A DNA stretch of 64,000 bases from Phycomyces blakesleeanus NRRL 1555(-) (lineage: Eukaryota > Mucoromycota > Mucoromycetes > Mucorales > Phycomycetaceae). The notes beneath the pieces are model-generated. The model did no database searches, was not told the origin of the DNA, and saw only the letters and a list, made by a program, of their open reading frames with translations. Location: contig NW_017265151.1 in the NCBI RefSeq assembly GCF_001638985.1, positions 807,757-871,756 of the forward strand, written 5' to 3'. A program made the translations under genes and the position numbers. This document shows, one piece after another, positions 11,867 to 24,941 of this stretch. How positions within the stretch are numbered: position 1 is the first letter of the stretch; the number at the start of each line of letters is the position of its first letter.

Positions 11867-12928
11867 ATGCCTTCATCTTTATCCTCAAAACTTACTCGGC
11901 TCAAGTCTCTTCAGCTCAAACAATTCGTCCATCGAAAGAACCGTGGGCCACCTTCTCCAATAAGCCCTTCTACATGCCAACCTATCCACACATCATCCCA
12001 AATGGCAATTGTTCCTGACGATATGTACAGCCCTTCATCACCAACAAATGTCAATAGTTTTTCAGAAACTCTTCGGATTGTTTCTGAAGAAGCAAAGAAT
12101 GGTAAATACGCCGATGTGTTCGATGCCTTCTTCTACACCGATCGGAGGTGTCAGAACCGGGCATTCTTTATGGCTGCCCGCCTGAAACACACCCTCTGGC
12201 CGTTGGTTTCTGAGGCCCTTGGAACTCCCCTTCGGAATCGTACTCATTCTGTCCAGGTACCCTCGAATAAAAACAGAGACAATAACAACAATCTTCCAAA
12301 AACTTCGATTTCTGAAACTACCAGCAGGAACCAAGAGGACCAGCAAATCGATGCCTTTTGGGAACTTGTGACTCACCGGCTCTACACCCTAAACTGCTTA
12401 CTCTTCGTCTTCCCTTCTTCTTCTCCGTTTCACGACGAGGCAGCAATGCACTTAAATCAACGGCTGTCCAATGATAATTCAGGTGCACGAGAAACCTTAT
12501 TTGCCGTCCGTTACGCTCTCTTGCGTAGCCATCATCCTAATTCGCTGAGCCGTCATCGGCACTCTGTACCTTCCGGGCGGGATCATCGTGACGACGATGC
12601 TGTGGGCGAATTTCTTCAATCAGCACAGGCCGTGATTGCAAGGTGCCTCGAAAGCGAAGAAAGACTAAGCCAAAGCGAGAGAGATGCGATGTACCTCTTC
12701 CATGGTCTTCGGATGGGGTTGTATGGTTCGTTTGTACCTCACATCGAGCTACGAGAGGCAAGCGACGGTCTTCAGGAAGCCTTGGCAGAGGCTGTCCTAC
12801 ATAATCAAAACAAATCAAATACGGGCCTCCTTAATAATCCCTTTGAGGACAATCAAGCAATCGTACAAGAACATAATAATGATTCCTCTTTAGAACAAAA
12901 AAATAGTACCAGTATACTGTCTGTTTAA
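11867..12928 (+). CDS. hypothetical protein with C-terminal NPF motif
   Basis: A single uninterrupted ORF of 353 aa in typical codon usage, with a start in a favourable context (AAACATGCC) after a TTC-rich leader. I recognise no named family. The N-terminal 60 residues are basic and Ser/Pro-rich. Residues about 64-125 and 165-310 are probably helical (for example SETLRIVSEEAKNGKYADVF and ALLRSHHPNSL), suggesting a helical-repeat or globular domain. Residues about 135-160 are an Asn-rich linker. The tail contains LLNNPFEDN. NPF tripeptides are bound by EH domains of endocytic adaptors, so an endocytic link is possible but only inferred. It lies downstream of RRP42 on the same strand with a 484-bp gap. 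The lack of introns contrasts with its neighbours. Confidence 0.72.
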   Translation: MPSSLSSKLTRLKSLQLKQFVHRKNRGPPSPISPSTCQPIHTSSQMAIVPDDMYSPSSPTNVNSFSETLRIVSEEAKNGKYADVFDAFFYTDRRCQNRAFFMAARLKHTLWPLVSEALGTPLRNRTHSVQVPSNKNRDNNNNLPKTSISETTSRNQEDQQIDAFWELVTHRLYTLNCLLFVFPSSSPFHDEAAMHLNQRLSNDNSGARETLFAVRYALLRSHHPNSLSRHRHSVPSGRDHRDDDAVGEFLQSAQAVIARCLESEERLSQSERDAMYLFHGLRMGLYGSFVPHIELREASDGLQEALAEAVLHNQNKSNTGLLNNPFEDNQAIVQEHNNDSSLEQKNSTSILSV

Positions 12929-13871
12929 TATCCATCCCTTCAATCCTGATTTTTCTTCCCCCCCTCCCCTTTTTTTGCTCTCTTGCTCTCTCTCTCTATT
13001 CCTTCTCTCCTCCCTTTGCCCTGTATAAATATAAATATAAATAAAATTACTTAGCATTTATCTATCTATCTATCTATATATATTTGATTTATAGGTTGGC
13101 TTTTGAGGGAATGGCTAAACAAACATGTATACAGATTTGCTAAGCATTAGTGCAACCCCAGGTGTCAAAACTTCTTCCTTTGTTTTTTTATCATTCTTTA
13201 AGTTTACGTGTTTACCTGGTCCTTGTAATTTGAAAGTCTGCAATCAGTATATATATGTATATACGCGCATTCAACTTGTACGATATGATAAATAGTATTA
13301 TTTTTTTAATCGAATTGAATTAAATCAACTAAAATGATCATTTATAGCATAAATCAATTTCAGGACACCAAGAAGTCAGGATTAGAGTATCCAGAATATA
13401 GTAGAAAGTATAATAGTCTCCCAAAAATCATCATCATTGTCTATTTTTTGTAAAAGAAACAGTAGCTACGAGTATTTTACATATTATTAAACCACTTTTC
13501 TCCAGCAAAGATCAAGGTTACTTGGCCACAGCCCTTGTCTTTAAACTATCACTATTAATACTATTCTTACTGTGATGTGTGTAGGGTATATATCGACTCT
13601 GGTGTATATACTACCTGTCTCATAGCAAGAAGAAGAATACAAAGATCAAAATTATAATTCTGTCACACAGATTGCGCAAAACAGCGAAACCTAATTGTGG
13701 TACAAACCGTACAAACCATACAAATGACTATTGTGCTGCCTTCTCTCTCTCTTTTTTTTTTCTTTTGGATTTTTTTCAATACTAAAAGAAGAATAAAAAG
13801 AAAAATTATGACCACATGAATTATGACCTTTTGATCCCTTTCTTCTATTGATTTGCTTTTTTTTTTGCTAT
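12929..13871. other. intergenic spacer
   Basis: T/C-rich just after the stop, then an ATCT microsatellite near 13060-13077 and AT-rich DNA. No convincing coding frame or RNA gene was seen. Confidence 0.5.
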
Positions 13872-14469
13872 GGAAACTTTTGAAAAGAAATATAATTTTA
13901 GGAGTTATACTAAAGGTAAGGCGATCATTTCAAACAACATATTTGCCTGTCTGTCTGCCTGACTGTAGACTGACATGTTTAATTTAGGAATCCGCCCAAT
14001 TCAGAATTTGATTCTACAACGGGTTCATGAGGTTCGTACCTTTGAGAATGGCATGGCGACTTTTACTGGTAAGAGAAAAAAAAAATGAGATTTCACATGT
14101 TCAGATTTGACTAATATAACGATAACTGCTAGTGAAGGATAAGCCTGCATCATCGATGTTTAGAAGTAATAGGCCTTATCATGCCTACAAGAAGGAAAGC
14201 ATGGAAGTTAGCGATTGTGAATTTCCTCTGAAACAGCATATAAAACAACATATTGAAAACTGTCCCGTACAAGTGGTACTATTAGTAATTGAATTTTTGC
14301 TCCTGTTTATATATATTACTCATACTATTTTATATTTGTTACTTTTTTTTTATTCTCATCATTTTAGCTTAAGGATGTCAAGGCAAACTCTCTTGGTGTA
14401 CCTGTTGTTGTACCTATTGTTAATGGAAAATTCATTATGCAAAAAAAAAAACCGACAGTAAGTATCTAA
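13872..14469 (+). CDS. small multi-exon hypothetical gene
   Basis: Candidate exons: 13872-13917, 13988-14068, 14133-14275 and 14368-14469, predicted 123 aa. Donors are GTAAGG, GTAAGA and GTACTA, and acceptors end TTTAG, CTAG and TTTTAG. All three junctions keep frame, which supports a real transcript. The protein starts METFEKKYNFRSYTKGIRPI and contains NRPYHAYKKES and NSLGVPVVVPIVNGKF. I recognise no family. The end is uncertain: the last exon reaches a stop at 14467-14469, but a CAGTAAGT sequence at 14456 could be another donor leading to a further exon. The ORF visible at 14132 is only one of these exons. The function is unknown. Confidence 0.42.
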
Positions 14470-14925
14470 ATTCTAAGCAAAAGAAGAGAAAGAAGATAGA
14501 CATATATTAAAATGTTATGTAGACTGTGTGTGTGTGGGTGAATGTTGTATAATTTTATAAGAGAAAGGATGATGTTGCCTGAAAGAATAATGCCAGCATC
14601 TTTGCATTGCTATATAACCATAACCATAATTGTTTTGTATAATTGGTCAAAATGATTTATATATCGTATAAAATTCTGGATCTATTTGTTATGATATTCA
14701 GCCCAGTGTTTGTTATTTCTTTTCAAAATATGGTTCATGTATTACTCTAATGACAATAAACTTAACTTCCAGTTATTTTATATACAGCGTAAATGGCATG
14801 CATTTCATTTTTCTTTTTCTATAGTGATTATATTGAGGAGTTGTGATTTCTTGAAAATCCGATTAGAATTTCTATAAATTTTAGAGAAGTCGAATACAAT
14901 GTTAGATTTCAATTTATTTTAATAA
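14470..14925. other. intergenic spacer
   Basis: AT-rich DNA after the small hypothetical gene. It carries a TG run near 14524-14537 and a candidate polyadenylation signal (GACAATAAAC near 14752). No gene is recognised. Confidence 0.45.
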
Positions 14926-14931
14926 ACTACA

Positions 14932-15315
14932 AGGTAGACCGGCTGTCCCTATTGGAACAGTTTAAGAAGCAATAGCCATACTATTCTAAGAAAGAAAAAT
15001 GTTTATCCAATCTTGTGTAAATTCAATTACTGTATGATGTGACATTTGATCACTATCGTTAGCTACTTCTCTACTGTTTATTTCACTTGGATAACCCTTA
15101 TAACCCTAATAACCTTTCTACCCTTCATACCCCTCATAACTCTTAAAGTACCTAAGATATTCCAAGGTTTTCAATGTTACTAAGTTCTTTGAATTATCTG
15201 ATATTTTTGATACAGTTAAAGATTTATTTAGTAGAAAAATAAGATTTTCACCCAATTTTTTAAATTTAAATAGTAATTCAATTTTCAATGATTTATTATA
15301 CATTTTTCTTGGATA
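14932..15315. repeat. dispersed repeat, copy 1 (short)
   Basis: From AGGTAGACCGGCTGTCCC through a second block of ACCCTTATAACCCTAATAAC-type units to ATTATACATTTTTCTTGG, this stretch is clearly the same family as 33261-34195, in the same orientation. The first shared block runs about 85 bp and the last about 130 bp with few differences. The middle block is much shorter here. No coding potential. It may be a solo terminus or deletion derivative of an unknown element. Confidence 0.8.
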
Positions 15316-17206
15316 AATTTGTTGGGCTTATCTTATTTAGAAAGAGGTCAAATAAGGAATTCCTAGTGAGAAATTACCCAATTTAAACAAATAATAGTAA
15401 TTGTAAATGAAAGTTCAATATATAATATTTGTAATTCGTTTCTTATTTAATTTTTTTACAGAATTAATTATGACTATAGCAGCATACTATTTGTGCTTAT
15501 TATTACTTTAATTCATACAGACCAAGCTAGCAATAAATGGCTCATTCGATAAGCTTGTGCAAAATCTATGTATTGAATATGATTAGAAGTCTCTTTATTA
15601 CCAAGTTCCATTTAACCTAGACATAAAACCTTTTCTTTTACTAGTAAAAGTTTATGGTACTTAAATCATAGACATATATACATACATGTGAATTTGATTT
15701 ATTGTGAATTATTTATTCTATATATAAAAAACAATAATATAGGTAGTTTTCTTGTATTATTGTTATTTGCACAAAATTCAGTAGAGTCTGCCTATATGGT
15801 ATGCTCAAATGACAGGTACCAGTTGTTGGCAAAGCTATTAATTTTATCATTGAATCCTTTCACATGCATGAATTTCTGTTTTAGAATTTATAATTGTCAC
15901 ACCATAATATTCTTTTCTTCTTCTAGATTAAAATAGTCTTATAAAACCCTGCAAATGGGGTATTCTTTTTCTAAATTGAAGTTATCGACAATATCCCTCG
16001 TGGACTTTGAGAGTTTATCATGGTACTAAACATATTTTTTTTATAATAATAATATTTCTGGAATAATTGGTTGGTAAGACACAAACACTCAATAGAAATA
16101 ATAATAATAATAGTAACAATGTGTTACAGAGATTAGCACAGATCGAACAAAACACTTGTTACATTCTGTTTACTCCCAAAAACCATTCCCTTTTCTTTCT
16201 TTCATTTTGTTTTACAAGCAAAATTAAACTAGAATATTTTGTCAATGTATATTTATATTAAGCAATATAATATACTATAATTCAATTTGAATTGAATTGA
16301 ATTGAATTGAAAAGCTGCTGTTTTTTTTTTATCTTTATATGTATGTGACCCCAGTTTATGGATATTTAATATGGGTTATCTGCGATGAGTAAAGCCTTTT
16401 TGTATAAAAATATTATACATAAAATAAATCAGCAAAATATATATATATATATATATATATTTTTAAGAAACAATCCTCGATTATTGATGACAGGATATCA
16501 AATTCTAAATACAATACACTAAATAAATAAATACATGAAATAATAATAATAGTAATTCTGTTGGATATATAATGTCAACTGTCTTTTTTTTTAAAGAAAA
16601 ATGATGAGTATGATAGAAAAATGTCAAGACTTTGGAAGAAAGAATAAGAGTTAAAAATATTCTGCTTGTATGAAAGCCTAGGATTTGTGCTTTTTGGTTT
16701 GCTTTAGAGAAAAATAGGGAAAAGGGAAAATGGGTTTATAGGAAATTCTTGTCTGAAATAAGAAAAAAAAAGTCATGAATAAAATAGAAGAAAATAGAAA
16801 GAAGAAAGAAATATATGTATATAAAGAAGAAGAAGAAAATGGGCTCATAAGTATATATATATATATTAACAGCTCTTAACAATCACATCTAAAATATCAA
16901 TTGTTTTTTTAGGGGTTTTGTTTTGTGGCATAGAAACACTGTATGATTTGTATATAGAAATTGATAGGGGTGCTTATTAGAATATAAAGATGCCCTTCAT
17001 GCATAATAAAGAAAATATAAAAGAGAAAAAAAAACATTATAGTAAATGACTTGAATGTGCCCTACCATAAATATCATATATGTATAATATAATAGTGAAA
17101 GAAAAGAAAATAAAAAGAAAAACCACCTTCCGGAGATGGTAAACTGTATAACCATATGGCTCTAAAGTTGAGGCCAATTTGGTGGTGATTTGGTGGGAGG
17201 GTATCT
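15316..17206. other. AT-rich intergenic DNA
   Basis: Between the dispersed repeat and the 3' end of the minus-strand Spt23-like gene. It contains a (TA)n tract near 16439-16460, ATTGA tandem units near 16288-16308 and A-rich runs. The small ORFs (15688-16261) are low complexity. Convergent gene 3' ends may extend into it. Confidence 0.5.
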
Positions 17207-19856
17207 CTAAAAGACAACAAAGAATGGGTGTCTCTTTGCTGCTGAATATCTTGACAATGATTGTTTTATCTCGGGTGTATAATCTGAGGAGGAAGACATA
17301 TCCTTGTGCCGATTCTGGGTGTTGCTATCAGATGTCGTTTCATTTGATGCTTGATGTCCGTGGCCTCCTCCATTCTGTACAATTTGGATCGCAATCTTTC
17401 GGGCTTCTTCAACCTTTCCCGTCATCTTTAGTCCAACTACCTGCAGAGCAAGCTCCATGAGGGCACGGTCATTTTCGCTGTAATATTTAAACAATGTAAC
17501 ATCTCCTTCCAGAGGTAGTGGGTGCTCTTTGAATGACACAACTGCAGTTCCGGATTCTGCTGCGGGTGGCAGTATACATACAATCGTATTCTGAGACCAG
17601 TAATGGGTGCTAGTGGCTTCGATATCTCCAAAAAGACATGTCAATCCAGGATGGAAACCACTGCCTAGGATAGTAACCTCAATTCCTCCACAGGTTGGGC
17701 CTTCGCTTGGAATAATTCGTTTCAATTGAGGACCTTCATTGCTGGCCACAGCTGCGGTTATTTTCGGGTGAGATGTATCAGACACTAGAGAGATTTCATG
17801 GCCTTGAGAAACCACTGTGGGTAGCATAAGACGAGTGAGAGCTTTTGGTTCTACCGGAATATCATATGATTCATGTCGTACTATATTTGTTGAATGTTCT
17901 TCATTACGCGGTGGACTCAATTCAATAAAAGAGAGGGGCTGAGGGCTCTTGTGTTCGTGCAGTGCGTGTAATGTCGGGGAACTTCTGTATGCTGCACGGA
18001 ATCGACGGGATCCAGAATTACTTTCATTGCTAGATAACTCCTGGTAAGGTTCATACGATTCGGCAGGCATCAAAGGAACTTTGGGTGCTTCAATATCTGC
18101 ACGTTGTCTCTTCTGCCCGACTCTGGACTTATTAGACTTGTGGTCGTCTGTAATCATAATTGCTGGAGAAACACCCGTAGCAACCTGTTTACCAGTGTGA
18201 TCGTGCATTTCAAAGTAGATACTATGATAGTAATAAGATCAGTATTATTGATTTTTTTTAACGAAAGAAAAAAAATTATGAAACTCACCAAAAACCTAGT
18301 CGCTCATTGTGGTGTCTACAGTAGCAAGTGATACGAGTCGGAAGTATCGTGTCCCCAGAGCTAAAGTCAACCATGTCCGGACAATTGAACAAAAGAACCT
18401 TTTCTTCTTCGAGGGCCAAGGATTCTTCGTCTTCTGTAGGACTCTTTTCATCGTCTGTATCTGTCTTGACTCTGTTCTCTTTACGCCTTTGAGACCGTTT
18501 ACGCTAATGTTAAACAAATATATGTATAGGTTAATATACATATAAAAATAAAAATAAAATATCCAGAAACTTACTTCGCGTTGAATACACCCTAGACAAG
18601 TTACAACCTTTTTGGATGGGTTGCTCGCACAAATTACCCGGGCACTCAAAAATAGTGTTCTTTCTGGCTTGACCAGGAGGTCCGTGCTATCCATCTTGAT
18701 ATTATTGGACACGGCCGGGACCAGGCTCTGGCGCTTGAGCCTTTCTTTAGCTACCATGTGTCTAGGCAACTTTAGATGTGACCACCACTGTGATTTGTCA
18801 CCGTCATCTGTCACTAGCTGTATGCACAGTTTTATTTGTGTTTCTACTCTCGATTTTGCTCCGGTCTGAGGAACACCTAAAACACGGATCTGCATGCTGT
18901 GTAAATAGAGATGTATATATGATAATTATTAAATTATTAAAATTAAAATCAATAATATTGTTTTCCGATAATTCGGATTGGTTGTATAATAAATTCTAAG
19001 CATCTTTTTCTTTTAGTCTTACCCTTTGGTTGTTGGATCAAGTGAGGGAGTAAGTGTATTATGAGAAAAGGGCGTGTCCAGTGATTCATCGCATTTTCTA
19101 GGTGATCCAACATGTGGGGTAAGTGACGACAGGGAAGTTGGTACATATCTGATTATGGAAAAAAAATTGGTGTTAATGTTATACAGGCCAGCAACAAATA
19201 ATAATAAATAAAATAATACTAGGGCAGTAAGAACTTACACTGGGTTTGGTAAATGTACTGGACTATGTGATATATAATCGCTAAAGTTCTTGGCCAAACT
19301 AGGAATTGTCGGAGGGATCGAATTGTTGGTTACATTGGTGAAGATCTATTAAGTATTTTTTATATATATATGTGTATATCAGCCAATTTTGTTTTTTATA
19401 TTTTTAAAAGAGAAATCAAACAATCAATGGATTAACTAATAGATAAAGAAGTTATCATTTTACGTTGTTGAATCCGGACCAAAAGGTCTGGTTAGATTCG
19501 GCCGGGGAATTGACAGGATGAAGCGATTCGATGATTCTTGACTGAGTTGCAATGGTTGGTGTAGCTAGGGATGGTGTGTGATAATTATAAGGTGAAGATT
19601 GATCCATATGTTTGGCTGATGATATATTATCGTGTCTTGTTTCATTTTTTTGATTGTGCATAAAAAACATCGGGTTCTTGGTTGATAGGTGATCGAGTTT
19701 GTAAAAGAATGAGTTATCGATGAGGGGATTTAAGATGTTTACTAAATCGTCATGTGGCTCGCTGGTAGATGAGCCCGATGGGGAATCATAAAAATCATTT
19801 GAGGCTAATGACATTGTTGTTAACGGACTAGTATTCTGCATGTTAAGTGATTGCAA
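17207..19856 (-). CDS. Spt23/Mga2-like transcription factor, short form without ankyrins or membrane anchor
   Basis: Six exons on minus: 19856-19464, 19345-19239, 19148-19023, 18896-18575, 18503-18289 and 18221-17207, total 725 aa, all phases consistent. It shares with the plus-strand gene at 24942 the N-terminal DSPSGSSTSEPHD motif, the NQTFWSGFNN motif at the first junction, the conserved core starting MQIRVLGVPQTGAKSRVETQ, a Cys-containing CLGCIQRE segment, a basic KRSQRRKEN stretch, the TRITCYCRHHNERLGF segment, and an IPT/TIG domain at about residues 552-645. Intron positions are the same. It stops soon after the TIG domain with a Ser/Thr/Asn-rich tail, so the ankyrin repeats and C-terminal transmembrane anchor are absent. 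In yeast, Spt23/Mga2 are ER-anchored and released by proteasomal processing to activate the OLE1 desaturase gene. A form with no anchor would be constitutively soluble (inference). Confidence 0.85.
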
Positions 19857-21919
19857 TCTACTTTTGACTTTTTATTAAAAAGAAAAAAGTTAAAGAAGTA
19901 AAGATAATAAAAAAATAGTAATGAAAAGAAGAAGAAGAAGAAAAGGTGAACGTTGGTTAAAGGAGACAGTTGTCAAATAGAAGCAATTTAATGTATTTTT
20001 TCCTTCTTTCTTTTTATAGTGGGGTGGACAAGACAAAAGCCAATTGCCTTTTGTACAGGATTTTTTTATTTATACGTATATATATATATTTGTTTATTAA
20101 ACAAAAAAGAAAAAGAAAAGAAGAAATCCTTCAGAGCTTAAGCTTGGCTTACATGGGATTACCGGATGATTTGGTTAATGAAAGGGTTCAATACTGACTA
20201 AAGTTGTGGTATATCTTTAACACATGTGATTTGGTATGTCTTCTCTAGATTAATCGAGTACAAAGGCACAAATAATATCAGCAGGAGAGACAAGCTTTTC
20301 TGGGCTTGATCAAGTAGTCGAGAAGTATGAGGTAACCTTCACGTGAAGTATGTTCTGGTTTCGAGTGTCATCTTTTAAAGGGTGTACACACAGCATAATT
20401 CAATTTTGGATGTGTATTACCATGCTCAATTTCTATACCAAAAATACTTTTTATTTTATTTTATTCTGATCTGCGGTCCCAGGCTGTTCTATTTTTCCCC
20501 TTAAATAAAAAATAAATTGTGGAGCAGGTAACACACGCCATGAGACATAAAAAGCCAATGCGGTTGTATGTTAAAGAAGTCTTTCTTAAAAGTGATAACC
20601 TAAGTGTCCCTTACTTGATGGCCACTACTTAATGCTCGCTGCTCGCTGCTTATGGCGCAATATCTCTTATTTAAATCTCGGGAGGGATAGTATTTAATTG
20701 TCATGAAACCAACGCAATTGATACTTCTATTTATACTGTTACTGCTACCTTTAAATCATAATTCAATGACAATCTGAAAGATATTTCGTTAATGAGTCTG
20801 TACACTTTTTTGGACTTGATAAAGCCTATAATAATATTTCTCGAGAGTTTTTTTTTTGAACCAGACAGACTCTACAAGTATCACAAAATAAGTTGCGTAC
20901 CATTGAAGGTGTACTCAAATAAGTGGTTTGAACACCTGTGTTACCTTTAAGCTGGTTGATTTAAGTAAAGGCAAATCTAGTATGTTATAATTTATATACC
21001 CAAGCGTAACAACGAAAACCCAGAATGTGTCTTTCTTGCTTGCATAAAGTAAACTTTTAAACTTTTTTTATTATTCCAGTAGGACAAATAAATACTCGTA
21101 AAACTCCAAGGGCTCATAATGTATAACATTATTAGTATTACTATTATTTTAATAATATGTTAAGTATAATATTAAGTTTCTTTTCTTTTAATTGATTTGA
21201 ATCGAATCGAATCGATTATTTTTTTAAAAAAAAAAAGAACAGCTAATTGGGTATAAATTAAGGCTTCTATGCTGTTACTTATTTTTCTTTATTAGAAAAT
21301 ATATCCAAATACGATGGTTAATTCTTTCTTATACTCCATAATTGCATATAAGAATTCCTCGATTAGTATTACTTTAGAATTTAAATAGAAAACAAGTAGT
21401 ATATCTATAGTATCATATAAATAAGTTCTTTTGTATTTTTAAGTGATGTTTTTAAGGAGTGCTTAAGCCCGAACGAGTGCGCTGTACAATATTCTTCGTA
21501 TAATTATTATACCTAGCTGTGCTTTCAATAAAGATGAATAATATCTCATGTGGTGATAATTTTCATTTATTGGCTTTCATTAACAATTGTAGTAATCAAA
21601 AATATCAAGAAAATAATAATTACAAAGCGAAGAAAGCTTAATTCATTTATTATAGATGCTCTAAAAGTCAACCTGTCAGTAACTCGTGTCAAGTTACCGA
21701 TGACTCGACACATCAAATTTCTAAATAAAAAACTATTGAACAATATACAATTGCTCAGCAACTGTTGTTAATTAACTGATCGACCATCACGCTTCTATAA
21801 ATACCATATAAATATACATGTCTTGTAAGTAGCATTTATAATTTTCCAATGAGCACATGGCCTTAAAATTTAACCATTCTCAGCTGCTCAAAAGTCCTAT
21901 TCACTAAATTCAAGAGCTT

Positions 21920-21950
<31 letters not shown>

Positions 21951-24941
21951 CTCTTTTGAATTTTCAAGGTATTATTAATATCAAAAGAGCCATTAAAACA
22001 ACCGATTTTGGTTGATAATGTTTTATTAGTAAACTTGCGAATACGAATTCTTTATATTTATAATGAGATTTCTCAACTTTTATATCTGCGATTATTTTTA
22101 ACCACTTCACATCGAGTATTTCTCAGAATGTAAGCGTGATGTCTGTCCATGTACTCAACACCCGCTCATGAGCACTCGAGCTTTTGCCTAGTATCTATTA
22201 TGGCTTTCTGTTAGAAGCTCTACTATCATTAAGCTTGATTGAATTGAAACCGAGACAAAGATAACTCACCAAATAATCATATGTTTTCTTATACTTGATA
22301 CTTTGGCAAAAAGAAAGAAAGAAAGAAAGAAAGAAGTAACCTGTCTAAACCAAAGGTATCAAATGTTATGTATTTATACAAAAGATACAATATGACAAGA
22401 TTTGGAAAAGTATACGTTATTTCCTTTATCTGAAATCACAAATGGAGTATTATTAACAGAGGAAGTATCAAGCTTTACGTATTTCTCAATCAAAGTGCAT
22501 TCACCGCATTTTGAGTTTTGAGATTACCCATTAGATTTCCAGAGTGTGATTTATCCATATTTGACTCATATATTGCTTGTACAAAGAGATATTCTCAACT
22601 GTTTGCCTACATTATATAGCATGCGCATACTAAATATTTGTGTCAAAGAATATAAATAAGTACGCTATTTGGCCACTTTATCTACATTGCGAGTCTTCAA
22701 TTTTCGATAGGTCTATATTGTCGAGAGAACATTTTTTGATATGCGCCTAATATTTGTCCACACAATCGTCTTAACGGAAGTCTATCCGAGCTTTAGTGAA
22801 ATTTTTACCATAAATAAATAAAGAAAAAAACGAGGTATTGTACGTAATGGCCAGTGAATATAGAATGTGTACCTGGACGACTATTTTTCTTTTTGCAAAA
22901 GGACATTCATGGCATTTTCTGCTTATTGGTTGATAAGCCAACTCTTCTTTTTTTTCCCCTTTATCGCTTTAAAGAGTATAAAGCCAGGAAACCCTCTTTA
23001 TTTATAAGGATCAATTGGAATTCTGATGATTAATAGAATTGTTATTTTGTATTATTATTTTGATAATTCTAAGCAATTAAGGTTAATATGTTATTCCGAT
23101 CCAGCTTTTGTTTCTTGGACTATAACTATAGGTCAAAAATGTGGGTAGGTGTGGGTACGTGTGTGGGTCTATCTTTACAAAGCTTGGTTCCCATTATGTT
23201 TATTACCACTACGCCATGAATGAGATAAGATCCATATATATATATAAAACAGAAGCGGTATTTTATTTATGCGGCTTTATTTTTATTTTTTATAATTTAA
23301 ATCTCAAAAAAAAACTATGTTAATCTGATAATTAGAAGAATCTTGAAATTTTTTTTTATTACATATAGTAAAATCAATTGATTTCTGATCTTTCTCATAG
23401 GTAAGGCATAGACTAAAAGAGCACCTTTATCATTTGCCTTACCCATACATATATACATACATACATACATATATATATATATATATGTTGTTGTTGTTTG
23501 GTGTACAGTGCGGCTGAGTCACTGTGGGAGGAAGCAGTCCTAAAAAGAGAGCTAAAGGGGATTACGAGCACAAGAATTGGGGACAATATCTCCAAAGAGA
23601 AGACGTTTTAAACAAAAATCACGCTTTAGTGCCACATGATAAAACATAGCAATAAAATGATGTAGTGAGAGATTAGCAGTATGGTGTTTAAAGCCTTGAT
23701 TACCTCAAATTAGCTGCAAATCAAGTTATCCTTGTCAAGCATCTAATCATTGCAGATTTTTATGCTAAAAAAAGGGAGGGCAGCAGCAATATGTTAATAC
23801 AATACAAGATCTTTTCATTTGATAATTAATAGGAAAACGTTGTTGGTTAATTAGATCTATATATTGATTCGACTCTTGTAGTTAGGGGAATTGGGTAATA
23901 GCAAAAGAAAAACTTTTGAGCTTTCTTTTTTCACATTGAATTTAGTTATGATTAGCTTGGGCAAATAGGCCAAGAGTTTTGGTTTGGATTTTTGTATTAA
24001 GCCATATCAATTAAGTGGTTGTGTATCCTTGTTATTTCATACAATTGGTGCTACTGATCCTTTAGGACATTACTTATTAAACTGTTCATGGTTGTTTTAG
24101 GAAAAGATAATCTCAAAGCTATGAAGAAGAAGACACTAGAATAAGCTTAATTGTGTTCTGCCAGATATACCGGTTATTTCAAAACTCAGAAGAATATTGT
24201 CTTTCTATAGAGGCTTGATGGCTGCGGTTTTCATTCACGATCAGACAAATTTTTTTTTTATTTAAAAAAGAAAATGGAAATAAATAGAATCGTCTTTTAG
24301 CTTTTTGGAAATCAGATTAGGCTCTGTCTGATTCTATTGAATTATAATTATAATACATTTGATATATATATACATTCTGGTACCAATTCGTACTTTTTTT
24401 TTTTCACCATGCAAGAAAAACTCGAATCAATTTCATATTTCCAAGTCACAACAAGATTTCCTTAATCTCCTACTGCAGAAGTCTATACACTGTAAGCCAT
24501 CACCAGATTGGATCCCATGTGAGCAAAGGCTTGGCCATTTGTATATTTGTATTTCAAAGTGCATATGAAATACATAGGTATAAATATATAGCATTTTTAT
24601 ATGTACGCGCCTGAGTGTAGCCTATTTTTATTATTATTATTATTGAATTCTTTTCCTCAATTCTGCTCTGTCTCTATTTCTAATCTCCACAGAAAGAATA
24701 TAAAAAAGTAACAGAGTCTGCGCGTGATACGAAGGTAGCTCAGCTTTCATTTTTATTGGCCGACAAAACAATTTTAGTCTCACTCCCAACAAAAGGGAAA
24801 ACACAACAAAATCTCTCTTTTTCACACATTGAACTCAACCCTACAGGCACACATATACACACATACACACACTCTAAAAAAAAATCTCATTCACACCTCA
24901 TTACGACCTTTAACTAAAGATAAATAAATACATAAAAAGAT
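19857..24941. other. long divergent intergenic region between two Spt23/Mga2-like genes
   Basis: About 5.1 kb without a recognisable gene. The short ORFs inside (for example 21550-21771 on both strands and 23141-23323) have no domain or splice support. It contains microsatellites: (TA)n near 21932-21950 and 23470-23487, GAAA near 22312-22335, TACA/CATA near 23452-23468, and TTA near 24629-24642. A CT/CA-rich leader lies just before 24942 (repeated CACACATA near 24848-24872). Promoters of both flanking genes must lie in it. No noncoding RNA was identified. Confidence 0.5.
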
